A DNA stretch of 64,000 bases from Natronosporangium hydrolyticum (GCF_016925615.1 NZ_CP070499.1:1922001-1986000); one strand, 5' to 3'; counted from the stretch's first letter, positions 38,639 to 48,095 are shown. Program-made: numbers and translations. The notes: generated from the letters alone by a model not told the origin.

Positions 38639-39732
38639 GAGCCGTTGTCGTCGCTATCGCGGTCGCCTTCCTGGTGTCACTGTTGTGCACCCCGTGGGCG
38701 ATCCGAGCCTTTTCGCGGCTGCGGGCCGGGCAGCCGGTCCGCAGTGATGGTCCACAGAGTCACCTGCCCAAGCAGGGCACCCCGACCATGGGCGGGGTGG
38801 TCTTCATCGTCGCCACGCTGATCGCCTACGTGGCGGGTCACCTGACGCTGACCACCCTGCCCTCGGCACAGATCGCGCAGGTCGGGCCGACCATGACCGC
38901 GTTGGTGATTCTGGGGCTGTTCGTCTTCTGTGGCGCGATCGGCTTCATCGACGACTACCTCAAGGTGCGCAAGCGCAACAGTCTCGGGCTCTCCGAACGC
39001 AGCAAGCTCATCGGTCAGCTGTTGGTCGGCGCGGTCTTCGGCGTGGTGGCGTTGACCTTCGAGAGCACCAACGGCGAGACCGTCGGCAGCGAGACCCTCT
39101 CGTTCGTGCGGGACATCGACTGGCTGAACATCACCCAGGTCGGGGCGGTGGTCGTCTTCATCCTGGTGGTGATGGCCACGACCAACGCGGTGAACCTCAC
39201 CGACGGGTTGGACGGGCTGGCCACCGGCACCTCGGTGATGGTGCTCGGCGCGTACGGCCTGATCGCGTTCTGGCAATACCGCCACTGGTGCGCCGACCCC
39301 AGCTACAACCTGGACTACTGCTATGCGGTCCGGGACCCGCTGGAGGTGGCGCTGCTCGCCGGGGCGGTCGTCGGCGCGCTGGTCGGGTTCCTGTGGTGGA
39401 ACGCCTCGCCAGCGAAGATCTTCATGGGCGACACCGGGTCGATGGCGATCGGCGGCATGGTGGCCGCCATGGCGGTAGCCACCCGCACCGTGATGCTGCT
39501 GCCGCTGCTGGGCGGGCTGTTCGTCATCATCACCATGTCGCTGATCATTCAACGGGTCTCCTACAAGACCACCGGCAAACGAGTCTTCCGGATGTCGCCG
39601 CTGCACCACCACTTCGAGCTCGCCGGTTGGAGCGAGGTGAACGTGGTCATCCGGTTCTGGATCATCGCCGGGATCGCGGCCGCGGCGGGGCTGGGGATTT
39701 TCTACGGTGACTTCCTCGCCGCCACCGGGTGA
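38635..39732 (+). CDS. mraY: Phospho-MurNAc-pentapeptide transferase
   Basis: A 365-residue polytopic membrane enzyme forming lipid I. Hallmarks: [28 protein letters not shown] with the Asp-Asp pair, [25 protein letters not shown] and the [12 protein letters not shown] motif. About ten membrane spans. It is coupled to murF by ATGA. Confidence 0.97.
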   Translation: MRAVVVAIAVAFLVSLLCTPWAIRAFSRLRAGQPVRSDGPQSHLPKQGTPTMGGVVFIVATLIAYVAGHLTLTTLPSAQIAQVGPTMTALVILGLFVFCGAIGFIDDYLKVRKRNSLGLSERSKLIGQLLVGAVFGVVALTFESTNGETVGSETLSFVRDIDWLNITQVGAVVVFILVVMATTNAVNLTDGLDGLATGTSVMVLGAYGLIAFWQYRHWCADPSYNLDYCYAVRDPLEVALLAGAVVGALVGFLWWNASPAKIFMGDTGSMAIGGMVAAMAVATRTVMLLPLLGGLFVIITMSLIIQRVSYKTTGKRVFRMSPLHHHFELAGWSEVNVVIRFWIIAGIAAAAGLGIFYGDFLAATG

Positions 39733-39739
39733 GGCGGGC

Positions 39740-41185
39740 ATGGCCGGGGAGGGGATGATGGCCCGCGACTGGCAGCGGCCCGATGTTGGGGCCCGCGACT
39801 GGCAGCGGCCCGATGTTGGGGCCCGCGACTGGCAGCGGCCGGTGGTGGTGGCCGGCGCGGGGGTAGCCGGTGCCGCCGCCGCCCGGAGTCTGCTGCGACG
39901 GGGGGCCACCGTCACCGTGATCGACCAGCGGGCGTCGGCGGCGACCGATGCGCTGGCGGCCGAGGGCGCGAGGGTGGTGGTCGCGCCGGAGCCGCCGACC
40001 GGGCTCTTCGACGGGGTCACCGATCTGGTCGTCTCGCCCGGGTTCCCGCCCCACCATCCGCTGGTGGCGGCGGCCTACGCCGCCGGGGTGGCGGTTTACA
40101 GCGAACCAGAGCTGGCGTGGCGGCTGCGCTCGCCGGAGAGCCCGGCCTGGTTGGCGGTGACCGGCACCAACGGCAAGACCACCACGGTCACCATGCTGGC
40201 GGCGATGCTGCGGGCGGCCGGTCTGCGCGCCGCCGCCGTGGGCAACATCGGCGCCCCACTGGTCGACCTCACCGGCCATGAGGTGTTGGCAGTGGAGCTG
40301 TCCAGCCAGCAGCTGCACTGGTCGCAGACGTTGGCGCCGCAGATCGGGGCTTGGCTCAATCTCGCCGATGACCATCTTGAGTGGCACGGCGGCCGGGCCG
40401 CCTACGCCGAGGCGAAGTCCGCGATCTGGCGGTCGGCCGGCAACGGTGGAGTCGCGGTGGGCAATCTGGACGATCCGGCGGTGGCGGAGCGGCTGCCGGC
40501 TGGTGGGGTCGGATTCACCCTGCGGCCACCGGCCGCGGGCCAGCTCGGTGTCGCCGACGGGGCCCTGGTCGACCGCGCCTTCGGCGGCGGCGAACTGATC
40601 CGGGCCGACGCGGTCCGGCCGGCCGGGGCGCACAACCTCGCCAATGCGCTGGCCGCTGCGGCGGTGGCGCTCGGCTACGGGGTGCCCGCCACGGCGGTTG
40701 CCGCGGGGCTCGCCGGGTACCAGCCGGAACCGCACCGCAACGCCGAGGTCGCGACGCTGGCACAGGTCCGTTACGTGGATGACAGTAAGGCCACTAATCC
40801 GCACGCCGCGCTCGCGTCGTTGCTGTCCTATCCGCGGGTGGTGTGGGTCGCGGGCGGTCAGCTGAAGGGTGTGGCGGTCGACGAGTTGGTCGCACGGGTG
40901 GCCGACCGGTTGGCCGGCGCGGTGCTGCTGGGGGTCGATCGGGCGGAGCTGGCGGCGGCGTTGGCGCGACACGCGCCCGGGGTGCCGGTGCGTGAGGTCG
41001 CCAGCACCGATGATGGAGCCATGGCAGAGGTGGTACGGGCGGCTGCCGGGCTGGCCCGGCCCGGCGACACGGTGCTGTTGGCGCCGGCGGCCGCCTCGCG
41101 GGACATGTACGTCGACTATGCCGCCCGGGGCGCGGCGTTCGTCGCTGCGGTGACCGGGCTCGACCCGGCCGGTGGTGCCCGATGA
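39740..41185 (+). CDS. murD: UDP-MurNAc-L-Ala-D-Glu ligase
   Basis: About 481 residues: VVVAGAGVAGAAAARSLLRRG (Rossmann-like UDP site), ATP loop VTGTNGKTTTVTML, ELSSQQLHWS and DDSKATNPHAA. It adds D-glutamate. The start is uncertain among ATG 39740, 39755 and 39758; each has a G-rich ribosome site. The first residues are made of a 30-bp repeat encoding ARDWQRPDVG. The stop overlaps ftsW by 4 nt. Confidence 0.95.
   Translation: MAGEGMMARDWQRPDVGARDWQRPDVGARDWQRPVVVAGAGVAGAAAARSLLRRGATVTVIDQRASAATDALAAEGARVVVAPEPPTGLFDGVTDLVVSPGFPPHHPLVAAAYAAGVAVYSEPELAWRLRSPESPAWLAVTGTNGKTTTVTMLAAMLRAAGLRAAAVGNIGAPLVDLTGHEVLAVELSSQQLHWSQTLAPQIGAWLNLADDHLEWHGGRAAYAEAKSAIWRSAGNGGVAVGNLDDPAVAERLPAGGVGFTLRPPAAGQLGVADGALVDRAFGGGELIRADAVRPAGAHNLANALAAAAVALGYGVPATAVAAGLAGYQPEPHRNAEVATLAQVRYVDDSKATNPHAALASLLSYPRVVWVAGGQLKGVAVDELVARVADRLAGAVLLGVDRAELAAALARHAPGVPVREVASTDDGAMAEVVRAAAGLARPGDTVLLAPAAASRDMYVDYAARGAAFVAAVTGLDPAGGAR
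39761..39840 (+). repeat. 30-bp in-frame tandem repeat in murD N-terminus
   Basis: Two perfect 30-bp units (39761-39790, 39791-39820) encode ARDWQRPDVG twice, then a perfect 20-bp partial unit (39821-39840) joins the conserved VVVAGAG strand. Perfect identity implies recent expansion. Confidence 0.95.
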
Positions 41186-42495
41186 GAGCCCTGCTCGGCC
41201 GCCCCGCGGCGGTGCTGCGGGGATTACTGGACCGGCCCCTTACCTCGTACCATCTGCTGCTGGCCAGCACCGGGCTGTTGCTGGTGATCGGCCTGACCAT
41301 GGTCTTCTCGGCGACCAGTGTGTATGCCTTCGCCACTGACGGTAACGCCTTCGCCGCCATCGCCGAGCAGGCCACCTACGCGGTGTTCGGGCTCGGGGCG
41401 TTCTGGGTCTGCCAGCGGCTCCCGGCCCGTACCTTCCGGGCGCTGGGCCTGCCGCTGTTGTTGGTGGCGTTCACCCTGCAGGGGCTGCTCGACCTGCTCT
41501 CCGTCGCCTCCCGGGTCGGGCTGATCGGGACGCCGCAGCTCGGTCCGATCGGGGCGAACGTGCGATGGCTGGAGATCGGCGCGTTGTCGGTGCAGCCGTC
41601 TGAGTTGGCGAAGTTCGCCCTCGTGGTGTGGGTGGCGGATGTGTTGGCCCGCAAGGGGTCGGCGGTCGGGTGGTGGCGTGAACTGGCCCGGCCGCTGTTC
41701 CCAGTGGTGGGTTTGATGCTCGCGCTCGTGGGATACCAGGACCTCGGCACCATGTTGTGTCTGGTGGTGCTGTTCGTGGGCATGCTGTGGGCGGCCGGGG
41801 TGCGGCTGCAGGTGTTCGCGGTGATGGCGGTGATCGGCCTGGCCGGCGTTGCGTTCTTGGTTTTTCTCCAGCGCAGCTACCGGATGGAGCGGCTGACCGC
41901 GTTCCTGAATCCAGACTGCGACGTGCTGGACGAGTGTTATCAGGCGATGCAGGGCCGCAGCGCGCTCGGCGACGGCGGCTGGTTCGGGGTGGGGCTCGGC
42001 AACGCCAGCCACAGCTGGGGCTGGCTGCCGGAGGGGCACAACGACTTCATCTTCGCGGTGATCGGCGAAGAACTCGGCGTAGTGGGCTGCCTGGTTGTGT
42101 TGGGGCTGTTCGCCGTCTTCGCCTACACCGCGCTGCGGATTGCCCGGCGGGTGCCGGACCGGTTCCGGCGGTTGGCCGCCGCCGGGGTGGCTGCCTGGAT
42201 CGTCGGACAGACCGTGATCAATATCGGTGGGGTGGTCGGGCTGTTGCCGATCACCGGATTGCCGTTGCCGTTCATCTCCGCTGGCGGCAGCGCGCTGATC
42301 GTCACGATGGCGGCGGTGGGGATGCTGCTGTCGTTCGCCCGGGTCGAGCCGGCCGCCGCCCGTGCCCTACACGCCCGACCGCCGGCGAAATGGGTCCAGC
42401 TACTCTGGGCGCCGTTGCCGCCGCTGCCGCGGGACCCAGCGGCCGCCGCGTCCGATCCCAGCAATCGAGGGACTCCCCGTCAGGAGGTACGTTGA
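41182..42495 (+). CDS. ftsW: Septal lipid II polymerase, SEDS family
   Basis: A 437-residue membrane protein with about ten spans. SEDS motifs are visible: FSATSVYAF, GALSVQPSELAKFA, YQDLGTMLC, GNASHSWGWLPEGHNDFIFAVIGEELG and GLPLPFISAGGSALI. It polymerises septal glycan strands with the ftsI product. The ATG overlaps murD by 4 nt. The C-terminal 60 residues are a Pro/Ala-rich cytoplasmic tail. Confidence 0.96.
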   Translation: MRALLGRPAAVLRGLLDRPLTSYHLLLASTGLLLVIGLTMVFSATSVYAFATDGNAFAAIAEQATYAVFGLGAFWVCQRLPARTFRALGLPLLLVAFTLQGLLDLLSVASRVGLIGTPQLGPIGANVRWLEIGALSVQPSELAKFALVVWVADVLARKGSAVGWWRELARPLFPVVGLMLALVGYQDLGTMLCLVVLFVGMLWAAGVRLQVFAVMAVIGLAGVAFLVFLQRSYRMERLTAFLNPDCDVLDECYQAMQGRSALGDGGWFGVGLGNASHSWGWLPEGHNDFIFAVIGEELGVVGCLVVLGLFAVFAYTALRIARRVPDRFRRLAAAGVAAWIVGQTVINIGGVVGLLPITGLPLPFISAGGSALIVTMAAVGMLLSFARVEPAAARALHARPPAKWVQLLWAPLPPLPRDPAAAASDPSNRGTPRQEVR

Positions 42496-43601
42496 GCAGG
42501 GTAATCAGCTCCGTGGTGCTCGCCGGTGGCGGCACCGGTGGGCACGTCTTCCCGCTGCTGGCCTTCGCAGACTGTCTGCGGAGGCACAACCCGGAGATCC
42601 GGATCACCTGCCTGGGCACGCCCAGAGGTCTGGAGAACGAGTTGATCCCCCCGCGCGGCTACGATCTGCGACACGTGCCTGCCTACCAGTTGCCGCGGTC
42701 GGTGAGTCTTGACCTGATGCGTACGCCGGACCGGATGTGGCGGTCGGCGAAGGCGGCCGGCGAGATCCTGGACGAGGTCGAGGCGCAGGTGGTGGTGGGC
42801 TTCGGCGGCTACGTGGCGGTCCCCGCCTACCTCGCCGCCTGGCGCCGGGAGATGCCTTCGGTGATCCACGAGGTGAACGTGCCGCCCGGCGTCGCGAACC
42901 GGTTGGCGATGAAGCTGACCCCGCATGTCGCGGTCGGCTTCCCGCACCAGCTGAACCAGGTCAAATCGCTGCGTAACGCCCGGTTGGTCGGGGTGCCGCT
43001 GCGGCGCAGCATCACCGGGCTCGATCGGGCCGCCCGGCGGGCGGAGGCCCGGGCCAGGTTGGGGCTGCGCCCGGACGCTCCGGTGCTCTTCGTCTTCGGT
43101 GCCTCCCAGGGCGCCCGGTCGATCAACCTGGCGATGGCCGGTGCGGCGAAGGCGGTCACCGCCGCCGGGGTGCAGGTGCTACACGTGATCGGCGCTCGCA
43201 ATGAGGATGTTGAGATCCCGGCGGGGCTGCCGATGCCGTACGTGAGCGTCAAGTTCCTGGATGAGATGGAGCTGGGGTATGCGGCCGCGGATCTCGTGCT
43301 CTCCCGCGGCGGGGCGATGACCTGTGCCGAGCTGGCGGCGGTGGGGCTGCCAGCGGTCTATGTGCCGTACCCGCACAGCAATCAGGAGCAGCGCCGTAAC
43401 GCGCTGCCGGTGGTGGAGGCCGGCGGCGGGTTGCTCGTCGACGACGACCAGCTCACTCCGGACTGGATCGAGAAGCACGTCTTGCCGTTGTTGGGCGATC
43501 CGGCCCGGCTCGCCGCGATGGGCGTTGCCGCGGCCGCCTACGGTCGCCGTGACGGTGACGAGGCGCTGCGAGAGTTCGTCCTCGAAGTGGTGCCAGGGTG
43601 A
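42492..43601 (+). CDS. murG: UDP-GlcNAc:lipid I GlcNAc transferase
   Basis: A 369-residue GT28 glycosyltransferase making lipid II: VVLAGGGTGGHVFPLLA at the N-terminus, GFGGYVAVPAYLAA, FGASQGARSINLAM and SRGGAMTCAELAAVGLPAVYVPYP. It starts at TTG 42492, with AGGAGG just upstream and a TTGA overlap with the ftsW stop; the longer open frame is overlap with ftsW. Confidence 0.96.
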   Translation: MSRVISSVVLAGGGTGGHVFPLLAFADCLRRHNPEIRITCLGTPRGLENELIPPRGYDLRHVPAYQLPRSVSLDLMRTPDRMWRSAKAAGEILDEVEAQVVVGFGGYVAVPAYLAAWRREMPSVIHEVNVPPGVANRLAMKLTPHVAVGFPHQLNQVKSLRNARLVGVPLRRSITGLDRAARRAEARARLGLRPDAPVLFVFGASQGARSINLAMAGAAKAVTAAGVQVLHVIGARNEDVEIPAGLPMPYVSVKFLDEMELGYAAADLVLSRGGAMTCAELAAVGLPAVYVPYPHSNQEQRRNALPVVEAGGGLLVDDDQLTPDWIEKHVLPLLGDPARLAAMGVAAAAYGRRDGDEALREFVLEVVPG

Positions 43602-43812
43602 GCGCGAGGACCGCAGCGAGCGGAGCGAGTGAGGACCGCAGTCGTGAACAGTGGTCTGCGGTGAGCGCGAGGACCGCAGCGAGCGGAGCGAGTGAGGACC
43701 GCAGTCGTGAACTTGGTGGTGCGGTGAGCGCGAGGACCGCAGCGAGCGGAGCGAGTGAGGACCGCAGTCGCGAACAGTGGTCTGCGGTGAGCGCGAGGAC
43801 CGCAGCGAGCGG
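43598..43812 (+). repeat. 63-bp tandem repeat, 3.4 copies, murG-murC junction
   Basis: Units start at 43598, 43661, 43724 and 43787 (partial, 26 bp). Copies 1-3 differ at only a few positions, mainly near their ends. Each unit contains GAGGACCGCAG twice. The period is a multiple of three, so the frame is preserved. The core GCGAGCGGAGCGAG resembles short dispersed repeats common in actinomycete genomes (recollection). Confidence 0.95.
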
Positions 43813-43846
43813 GCGTGGATCGCAGCAGACGGAGGGGGAACGGTGA
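43598..43846 (+). CDS. 82-residue repeat-encoded frame between murG and murC (doubtful gene)
   Basis: The frame starts with GTG overlapping the murG stop and ends with TGA overlapping the murC GTG, the same 4-nt coupling seen throughout the cluster. It is built from 21-residue repeats with the core SARTAASGASEDRSRE, encoded by 63-bp DNA repeats. The protein would be hydrophilic and low-complexity, with no recognised domain. It may be translated simply to keep ribosomes moving between murG and murC. Whether it is a real protein is open. Confidence 0.4.
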   Translation: MSARTAASGASEDRSREQWSAVSARTAASGASEDRSRELGGAVSARTAASGASEDRSREQWSAVSARTAASGRGSQQTEGER

Positions 43847-45258
43847 CGACCGCACCGGCGCAGCCTGAGGCGCTCACGGCCGAGCAGCTCGGGACCGTGC
43901 ATCTGATCGGCGTGGGCGGTGTCGGCATGAGCCAGCTCGCCCGGCTGTTGTTGACCCGGGGGATCCCGGTTACCGGTAGCGAGCTGAAACAGTGGCCGGT
44001 GCTTGCCGCGCTGCGGGCGCTGGGCGGCACCATCTTCCCCGACCACGAGGTCTCCAATCTCGACGGCGCGGACACGGTGGTCTACTCCACCGCGATCCCC
44101 GCCGACCATGTGGAGTTGGTGGAGGCTCGTCGCCGCGGCCTGCGGGTGTTGCACCGCTCGGAGGCGTTGGTGGCTGCCACCAGCGGCCACCGTACGGTCG
44201 CGGTGGCGGGTACTCACGGCAAGACCACCACCACCTCGATGCTGACCGCGATTCTGCAGCATGCCGGGCGGGACCCGTCGTTCGTGATCGGCGGTGAGGT
44301 CTCCGAGAGCGGGGGCGGTGCCCATCACGGCACCGGTGAGGATTTCGTCATCGAGGCCGACGAGGCCGACGGTTCGTTTCTGCGGTACGCCCCGTACGCC
44401 GGTCTGGTGACCAATATCGACGCTGATCATCTCAATACCTATGGTGACCTTGAGGGTTTGGCCGAGGCGTTCTTCGAGTTCGGCCAGACCGTCGATCCGG
44501 CGGGGTTCGTGGTCACCTCCGCCGATCAGGAGCGTACCCGGGAGTTGACCCGGCGGCTGCGGGCCACCGGCCGCACCGTCCACACCTACGGCGAGGCCGC
44601 CGACGCGGACCTGCGAGTGGAGCAGCTGCGATCGAGCGTCGCCGGTGCGCAGTACGTCGCTTATCTGGACGGGGTCCGGGTCGGTGAGGTCTCGGTGCCG
44701 ATGCCCGGTGCGCATCTGGGGCTGAACAGCGCCGCTGCCGCGTTGGTGGCGTTGCGGCTGGGCGTACCGCCGGCGGCGATCGCTGGCGGGTTGGCGGCCT
44801 TCCCCGGGGTCCGGCGTAGGTTCGAGTTGAAGGGCACCGAGGCGGGGGTCCGGGTTTATGACGAGTACGCGTACCACCCGACGTCGGTGACCTTGGCGTT
44901 GCGGACGCTCCGGGAGATCGCCGGAGCGGGCCGACTGCTCGTGGTCTTCCAGCCGTACCGGGTCTACCGGACCCGGGAGTTGCAGGCCGAGTTGGCGGCC
45001 GCGCTGGCGCTGGCCGATCAGGCGGTGGTGATGGAGGTCTTCGGCCCGGGGGAGGTTCGCCAGCCCGGCGAGGGCGGCACGTCGTTGACCGCGGCGATTG
45101 AGCTGCCGGACCCGCAGAAGGTCTTCGTGCCGGATTGGGAGGCGGTCACGGCAGAGGTAGTGGCGCGGGTGCGGCCGGGCGATGTGGTGGTGACGATGGG
45201 CGCGCCACCGATCTCGTTGCTGGGTGAGGAGCTGCTCGCCGCCTTCGCGGAGCGGTAG
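43843..45258 (+). CDS. murC: UDP-MurNAc-L-alanine ligase
   Basis: A 471-residue Mur ligase: HLIGVGGVGMSQLARLL, ATP loop VAGTHGKTTTTSML, FVIEADEADGSFL, DEYAYHPTSVTLALRTL and VFQPYRVYRTREL. It adds the first stem-peptide residue. GTG 43843 has GGAGGGGG upstream and overlaps the repeat-encoded frame; an earlier start at 43777 lies within the repeats and is unlikely. It ends 3 bp before ftsQ. Confidence 0.95.
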   Translation: MTTAPAQPEALTAEQLGTVHLIGVGGVGMSQLARLLLTRGIPVTGSELKQWPVLAALRALGGTIFPDHEVSNLDGADTVVYSTAIPADHVELVEARRRGLRVLHRSEALVAATSGHRTVAVAGTHGKTTTTSMLTAILQHAGRDPSFVIGGEVSESGGGAHHGTGEDFVIEADEADGSFLRYAPYAGLVTNIDADHLNTYGDLEGLAEAFFEFGQTVDPAGFVVTSADQERTRELTRRLRATGRTVHTYGEAADADLRVEQLRSSVAGAQYVAYLDGVRVGEVSVPMPGAHLGLNSAAAALVALRLGVPPAAIAGGLAAFPGVRRRFELKGTEAGVRVYDEYAYHPTSVTLALRTLREIAGAGRLLVVFQPYRVYRTRELQAELAAALALADQAVVMEVFGPGEVRQPGEGGTSLTAAIELPDPQKVFVPDWEAVTAEVVARVRPGDVVVTMGAPPISLLGEELLAAFAER

Positions 45259-45261
45259 TCG

Positions 45262-46035
45262 ATGAGTACCACCCCGCGGCGCTGGCGGTTGGTCCGGGCC
45301 AGTACCGACGCGGTGCCGGCGTCGGTGCGGCGGTTCTTTATGGCGCGTCGACCCCGCCGCCGGGATGCGGTGCGTCGCCGTCGATGGTGGCTCGGGTCGG
45401 GGGCGTTGCTCGGTACAGCGATGCTCGCGGGTTGGCTCCTGTGGGGAACGTCGCTGCTGGGGGTGCGTTCGGTCGAGGTGGCCGGCGCTGACCTGGTCGC
45501 TGCCGAGGAGGTGGTGGCGGTGGCCGGGGTGGATCGCCGGACGCCATTGTTGCGGGTCCGGGAGTCCGACGTCGTCGAACGGGTCGGGCAGTTGCCGGCG
45601 GTGGCGTCGGTGCAGGTGCATCGTCGGTTTCCGGACACCGTGGTGATCGAGGTGGTGGAGCGGGAGCCGGTCGCCGCGGTGTCGACCGGTGGGGAGTTCG
45701 CCTTGGTCGACGCGGAGGGGCTGCTGTTTCATGAGGTGCCGCGGGCGCCGGCGGGGTTGCCGGAGGTGGTGGTATCCGACACCGGTGACGCTGGCGAGCA
45801 GATCCGGTCGGCGCTGACGGTGCTTGCGGCGTTGGCACCGCCGTTGCGTGAACAGCTGTTGACGGTGACGGTTACCGGTCCGGTCAGTATCGAGCTGGAG
45901 CTCTCCTCAGGCTGGACGGTGATCTGGGGTGATGAGCACGATAGCGAACTCAAAGCCCGGGTGGTGGCTGCACTGCTGGACCAGGAGGGTGAGATTATCG
46001 ATGTGAGCGCGCCGCAGGTGGTCAGCGTACGCTGA
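45262..46035 (+). CDS. ftsQ: Divisome protein FtsQ (POTRA domain)
   Basis: A 257-residue bitopic protein. An Arg-rich cytoplasmic N-terminus (ARRPRRRDAVRRRRWW) precedes a single span (residues about 44-65), the POTRA domain (LLGVRSVEVAGADLVAAEEV) and the FtsQ domain (VEREPVAAVSTGGEFALVDAEGLLF). It connects FtsL/B to the septal synthases. The last codons lie in a perfect 12-bp palindrome, CAGCGTACGCTG (46023-46034). Confidence 0.92.
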   Translation: MSTTPRRWRLVRASTDAVPASVRRFFMARRPRRRDAVRRRRWWLGSGALLGTAMLAGWLLWGTSLLGVRSVEVAGADLVAAEEVVAVAGVDRRTPLLRVRESDVVERVGQLPAVASVQVHRRFPDTVVIEVVEREPVAAVSTGGEFALVDAEGLLFHEVPRAPAGLPEVVVSDTGDAGEQIRSALTVLAALAPPLREQLLTVTVTGPVSIELELSSGWTVIWGDEHDSELKARVVAALLDQEGEIIDVSAPQVVSVR

Positions 46036-46051
46036 TTCAAAAGTCCGACAC

Positions 46052-46072
46052 GCCGGGAGCGTGGTGCCCGGC
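46052..46072 (+). terminator. GC hairpin between ftsQ and ftsZ
   Basis: GCCGGG (46052-46057) and CCCGGC (46067-46072) can pair across a 9-nt loop. There is no U-tract, as is common in high-GC terminators. It would partly separate ftsZ from upstream transcription. Weak evidence. Confidence 0.35.
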
Positions 46073-46107
46073 TCTGGCGGGCCCGGCGCCTACGCTGCGT
46101 GAGAAGG

Positions 46108-46136
46108 TTGACTTTACTGTTGGCCTCTAGTAGAGG
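46108..46136 (+). promoter_or_regulatory. ftsZ promoter with operator-like palindrome
   Basis: TTGACT (46108-46113) and TAGAGG (46131-46136) are separated by 17 bp, the best sigma-70-type promoter in the window. The -10 is half of the palindrome CCTCTAGTAGAGG (46124-46136), a plausible repressor site. Confidence 0.65.
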
Positions 46137-46179
46137 GTGGTAGCTTGCGAGTCGCCTCGATCGAAGGGAGGGCTGACCG

Positions 46180-47283
46180 ATGACGCATCCGCACAACTAC
46201 CTCGCGGTCATCAAGGTCGTCGGCATCGGCGGTGGCGGCGTCAACGCCGTGAACCGAATGATCGAGGTGGGACTCAAGGGGGTTGAGTTCATCGCGGTCA
46301 ACACCGATGCCCAGGCATTGTTGATGAGCGACGCCGACGTCAAGTTGGACGTGGGCCGGGAATTGACCCGTGGGCTGGGGGCGGGTGCTGATCCGGATGT
46401 CGGCAAGCACGCCGCCGAGGATCACCGCGACGAGATCGAGGAGGTGCTCAAGGGCGCCGACATGGTCTTCGTCACGTGCGGTGAGGGCGGCGGCACCGGT
46501 ACCGGTGGCGCTCCGGTGGTGGCCAATATCGCCCGTAAACTCGGCGCGCTGACCATCGGCGTGGTGACCCGTCCGTTTTCGTTCGAGGGTAAGCGGCGCC
46601 AGGTGCAGGCGGAGACCGGCATCGACGAGCTGCGCAACCAGTGCGACACGCTGATCGTGATCCCTAACGACCGGCTGCTGGCGCTCGGGGACCGCAGCAT
46701 GAGCATGATGGACGCGTTCCGGCAGGCGGATCAGGTGCTGCTCTCGGGTGTCCAGGGCATCACCGACCTGATTACCACACCGGGTCTGATCAACCTCGAC
46801 TTCGCCGATGTGAAGAGCGTGATGAGCGGGGCCGGCAGTGCGTTGATGGGGATCGGCGGGGCGCGGGGCGACAGCCGGTCGGTGGAGGCGGCGGAGGCCG
46901 CCATCTCCAGTCCGTTGCTGGAGCAGAGTATGGACGGCGCCCGGGGCGTGCTGCTGTCTATCGCCGGCGGCTCGGACCTTGGGCTCTTCGAGATCAACGA
47001 CGCGGCTCAGTTGGTTACCGACGCGGCCCACCCGGAAGCGAACATCATCTTCGGGGCGGTGATCGACGATGCCCTCGGCGACGAGGTCCGGGTGACGGTG
47101 ATCGCCGCCGGGTTCGACGGCGGCACGCCCGCGTATAAGCCGGCGGAGCCGCGTAAGCCCGCCACGCCGCCGGAGCCGCCGACCTCGGCCCCGCCAGCGG
47201 CGCCGACCTCGCCGCCGCCGACGGCGCGTCGGGTGTTGTTCGACGACGTCGATGTGCCCGAGTTCCTCAAGAACGGATCGTGA
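46180..47283 (+). CDS. ftsZ: Cell division GTPase FtsZ
   Basis: A 367-residue tubulin homologue forming the Z-ring. GTP loop [17 protein letters not shown] (Gly run at residues 103-109), VIPNDRLL, and the C-terminal peptide DVDVPEFLK that binds partners such as SepF. The linker before it is short and Pro-rich. GAAGGGAGGG precedes the ATG, and a dedicated promoter lies in the 144-bp gap after ftsQ. The stop overlaps yggS. Confidence 0.98.
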   Translation: MTHPHNYLAVIKVVGIGGGGVNAVNRMIEVGLKGVEFIAVNTDAQALLMSDADVKLDVGRELTRGLGAGADPDVGKHAAEDHRDEIEEVLKGADMVFVTCGEGGGTGTGGAPVVANIARKLGALTIGVVTRPFSFEGKRRQVQAETGIDELRNQCDTLIVIPNDRLLALGDRSMSMMDAFRQADQVLLSGVQGITDLITTPGLINLDFADVKSVMSGAGSALMGIGGARGDSRSVEAAEAAISSPLLEQSMDGARGVLLSIAGGSDLGLFEINDAAQLVTDAAHPEANIIFGAVIDDALGDEVRVTVIAAGFDGGTPAYKPAEPRKPATPPEPPTSAPPAAPTSPPPTARRVLFDDVDVPEFLKNGS

Positions 47284-48017
47284 GTACGCTCCGGGAGGAT
47301 CTCGACGCGGGGGGTGACCCTCGGCTCGCCGAGTTGTCGGCGTCCCTGGCGGCGGTTCGGGAGCGGATCGCCGAGGGGGCCCGGGCGGCTGGCCGGGATC
47401 CCGCTGAGGCGACGCTGATCGCGGTCACGAAGACATATCCGGCCGCGGATGTGGTTCGGTTGGCCCGGCTCGGGGTAACCGACATTGGTGAGAATCGGGA
47501 CCAGGAGGCCGCGCCGAAGGCCGCCGAGACCGCGGCCGTCGGTGCGTCGGTCCGGTGGCACTTCGTCGGGCGGTTGCAGCGCAACAAATGCCGTTCGGTG
47601 GCGCGCTACGCCGATGTCGTGCACACCGTCGACAGTGTGCGGCTCGCCGGGGCGCTCGCCGCGGCCGCCGCTACGGAGCGGGTCGAGCCGCTCGAGGTGC
47701 TGGTCCAAGTGAGCATCGACGATGATGAGTCACGGGGCGGGATTTCGCAGGCCGGGCTGCCGGCCGTAGTGGCGGCGGTGGTGACCGCCTCGTCGCTGCG
47801 GCTGCGGGGGGTGATGGCGGTGGCGCCGATGTCGTGGTCGCCGACGGAGGCGTTCGGTCAGCTTGCCGACATCGCATCCCGGTTGCGGGCGGAGCATCCG
47901 GCGGCGACCATGGTCTCTGCCGGGATGAGCGGGGACCTTGAGGCTGCGCTCGCCTGTGGAGCGACACACCTACGGATCGGCTCCGCCTTGCTCGGAAAGC
48001 GTGACAGCCTGCGGTAA
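47280..48017 (+). CDS. yggS: PLP homeostasis protein, YggS/PLPBP family
   Basis: A 245-residue alanine-racemase-like barrel. The PLP Lys is in [14 protein letters not shown]; other motifs are [25 protein letters not shown] and [13 protein letters not shown]. It binds pyridoxal phosphate and buffers its level. The GTG start directly overlaps the ftsZ stop; the pgeF/ylmD gene normally between them in actinobacteria is absent. Confidence 0.93.
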   Translation: MSTLREDLDAGGDPRLAELSASLAAVRERIAEGARAAGRDPAEATLIAVTKTYPAADVVRLARLGVTDIGENRDQEAAPKAAETAAVGASVRWHFVGRLQRNKCRSVARYADVVHTVDSVRLAGALAAAAATERVEPLEVLVQVSIDDDESRGGISQAGLPAVVAAVVTASSLRLRGVMAVAPMSWSPTEAFGQLADIASRLRAEHPAATMVSAGMSGDLEAALACGATHLRIGSALLGKRDSLR

Positions 48018-48095
48018 CCTGAGCTGGGCGGCCAAATTACACGGGTGTCATTCCGGGTTCGCGGGGGAACGGTCGCTCCGGACGGAGGGTCAGCC

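Noticed and set aside
41757-43601. Possible FtsW-MurG fusion frame
   Set aside because: The upstream part is out of frame with ftsW; MurG starts at TTG 42492 behind AGGAGG.
43598-43812. CRISPR array
   Set aside because: The units are contiguous 63-bp tandem repeats without unique spacers and there are no cas genes.
43453-45732. 759-codon open frame on the minus strand across murC and ftsQ
   Set aside because: It is an antisense shadow caused by high-GC codon structure; the plus-strand genes have clear family motifs and the translation is low-complexity.
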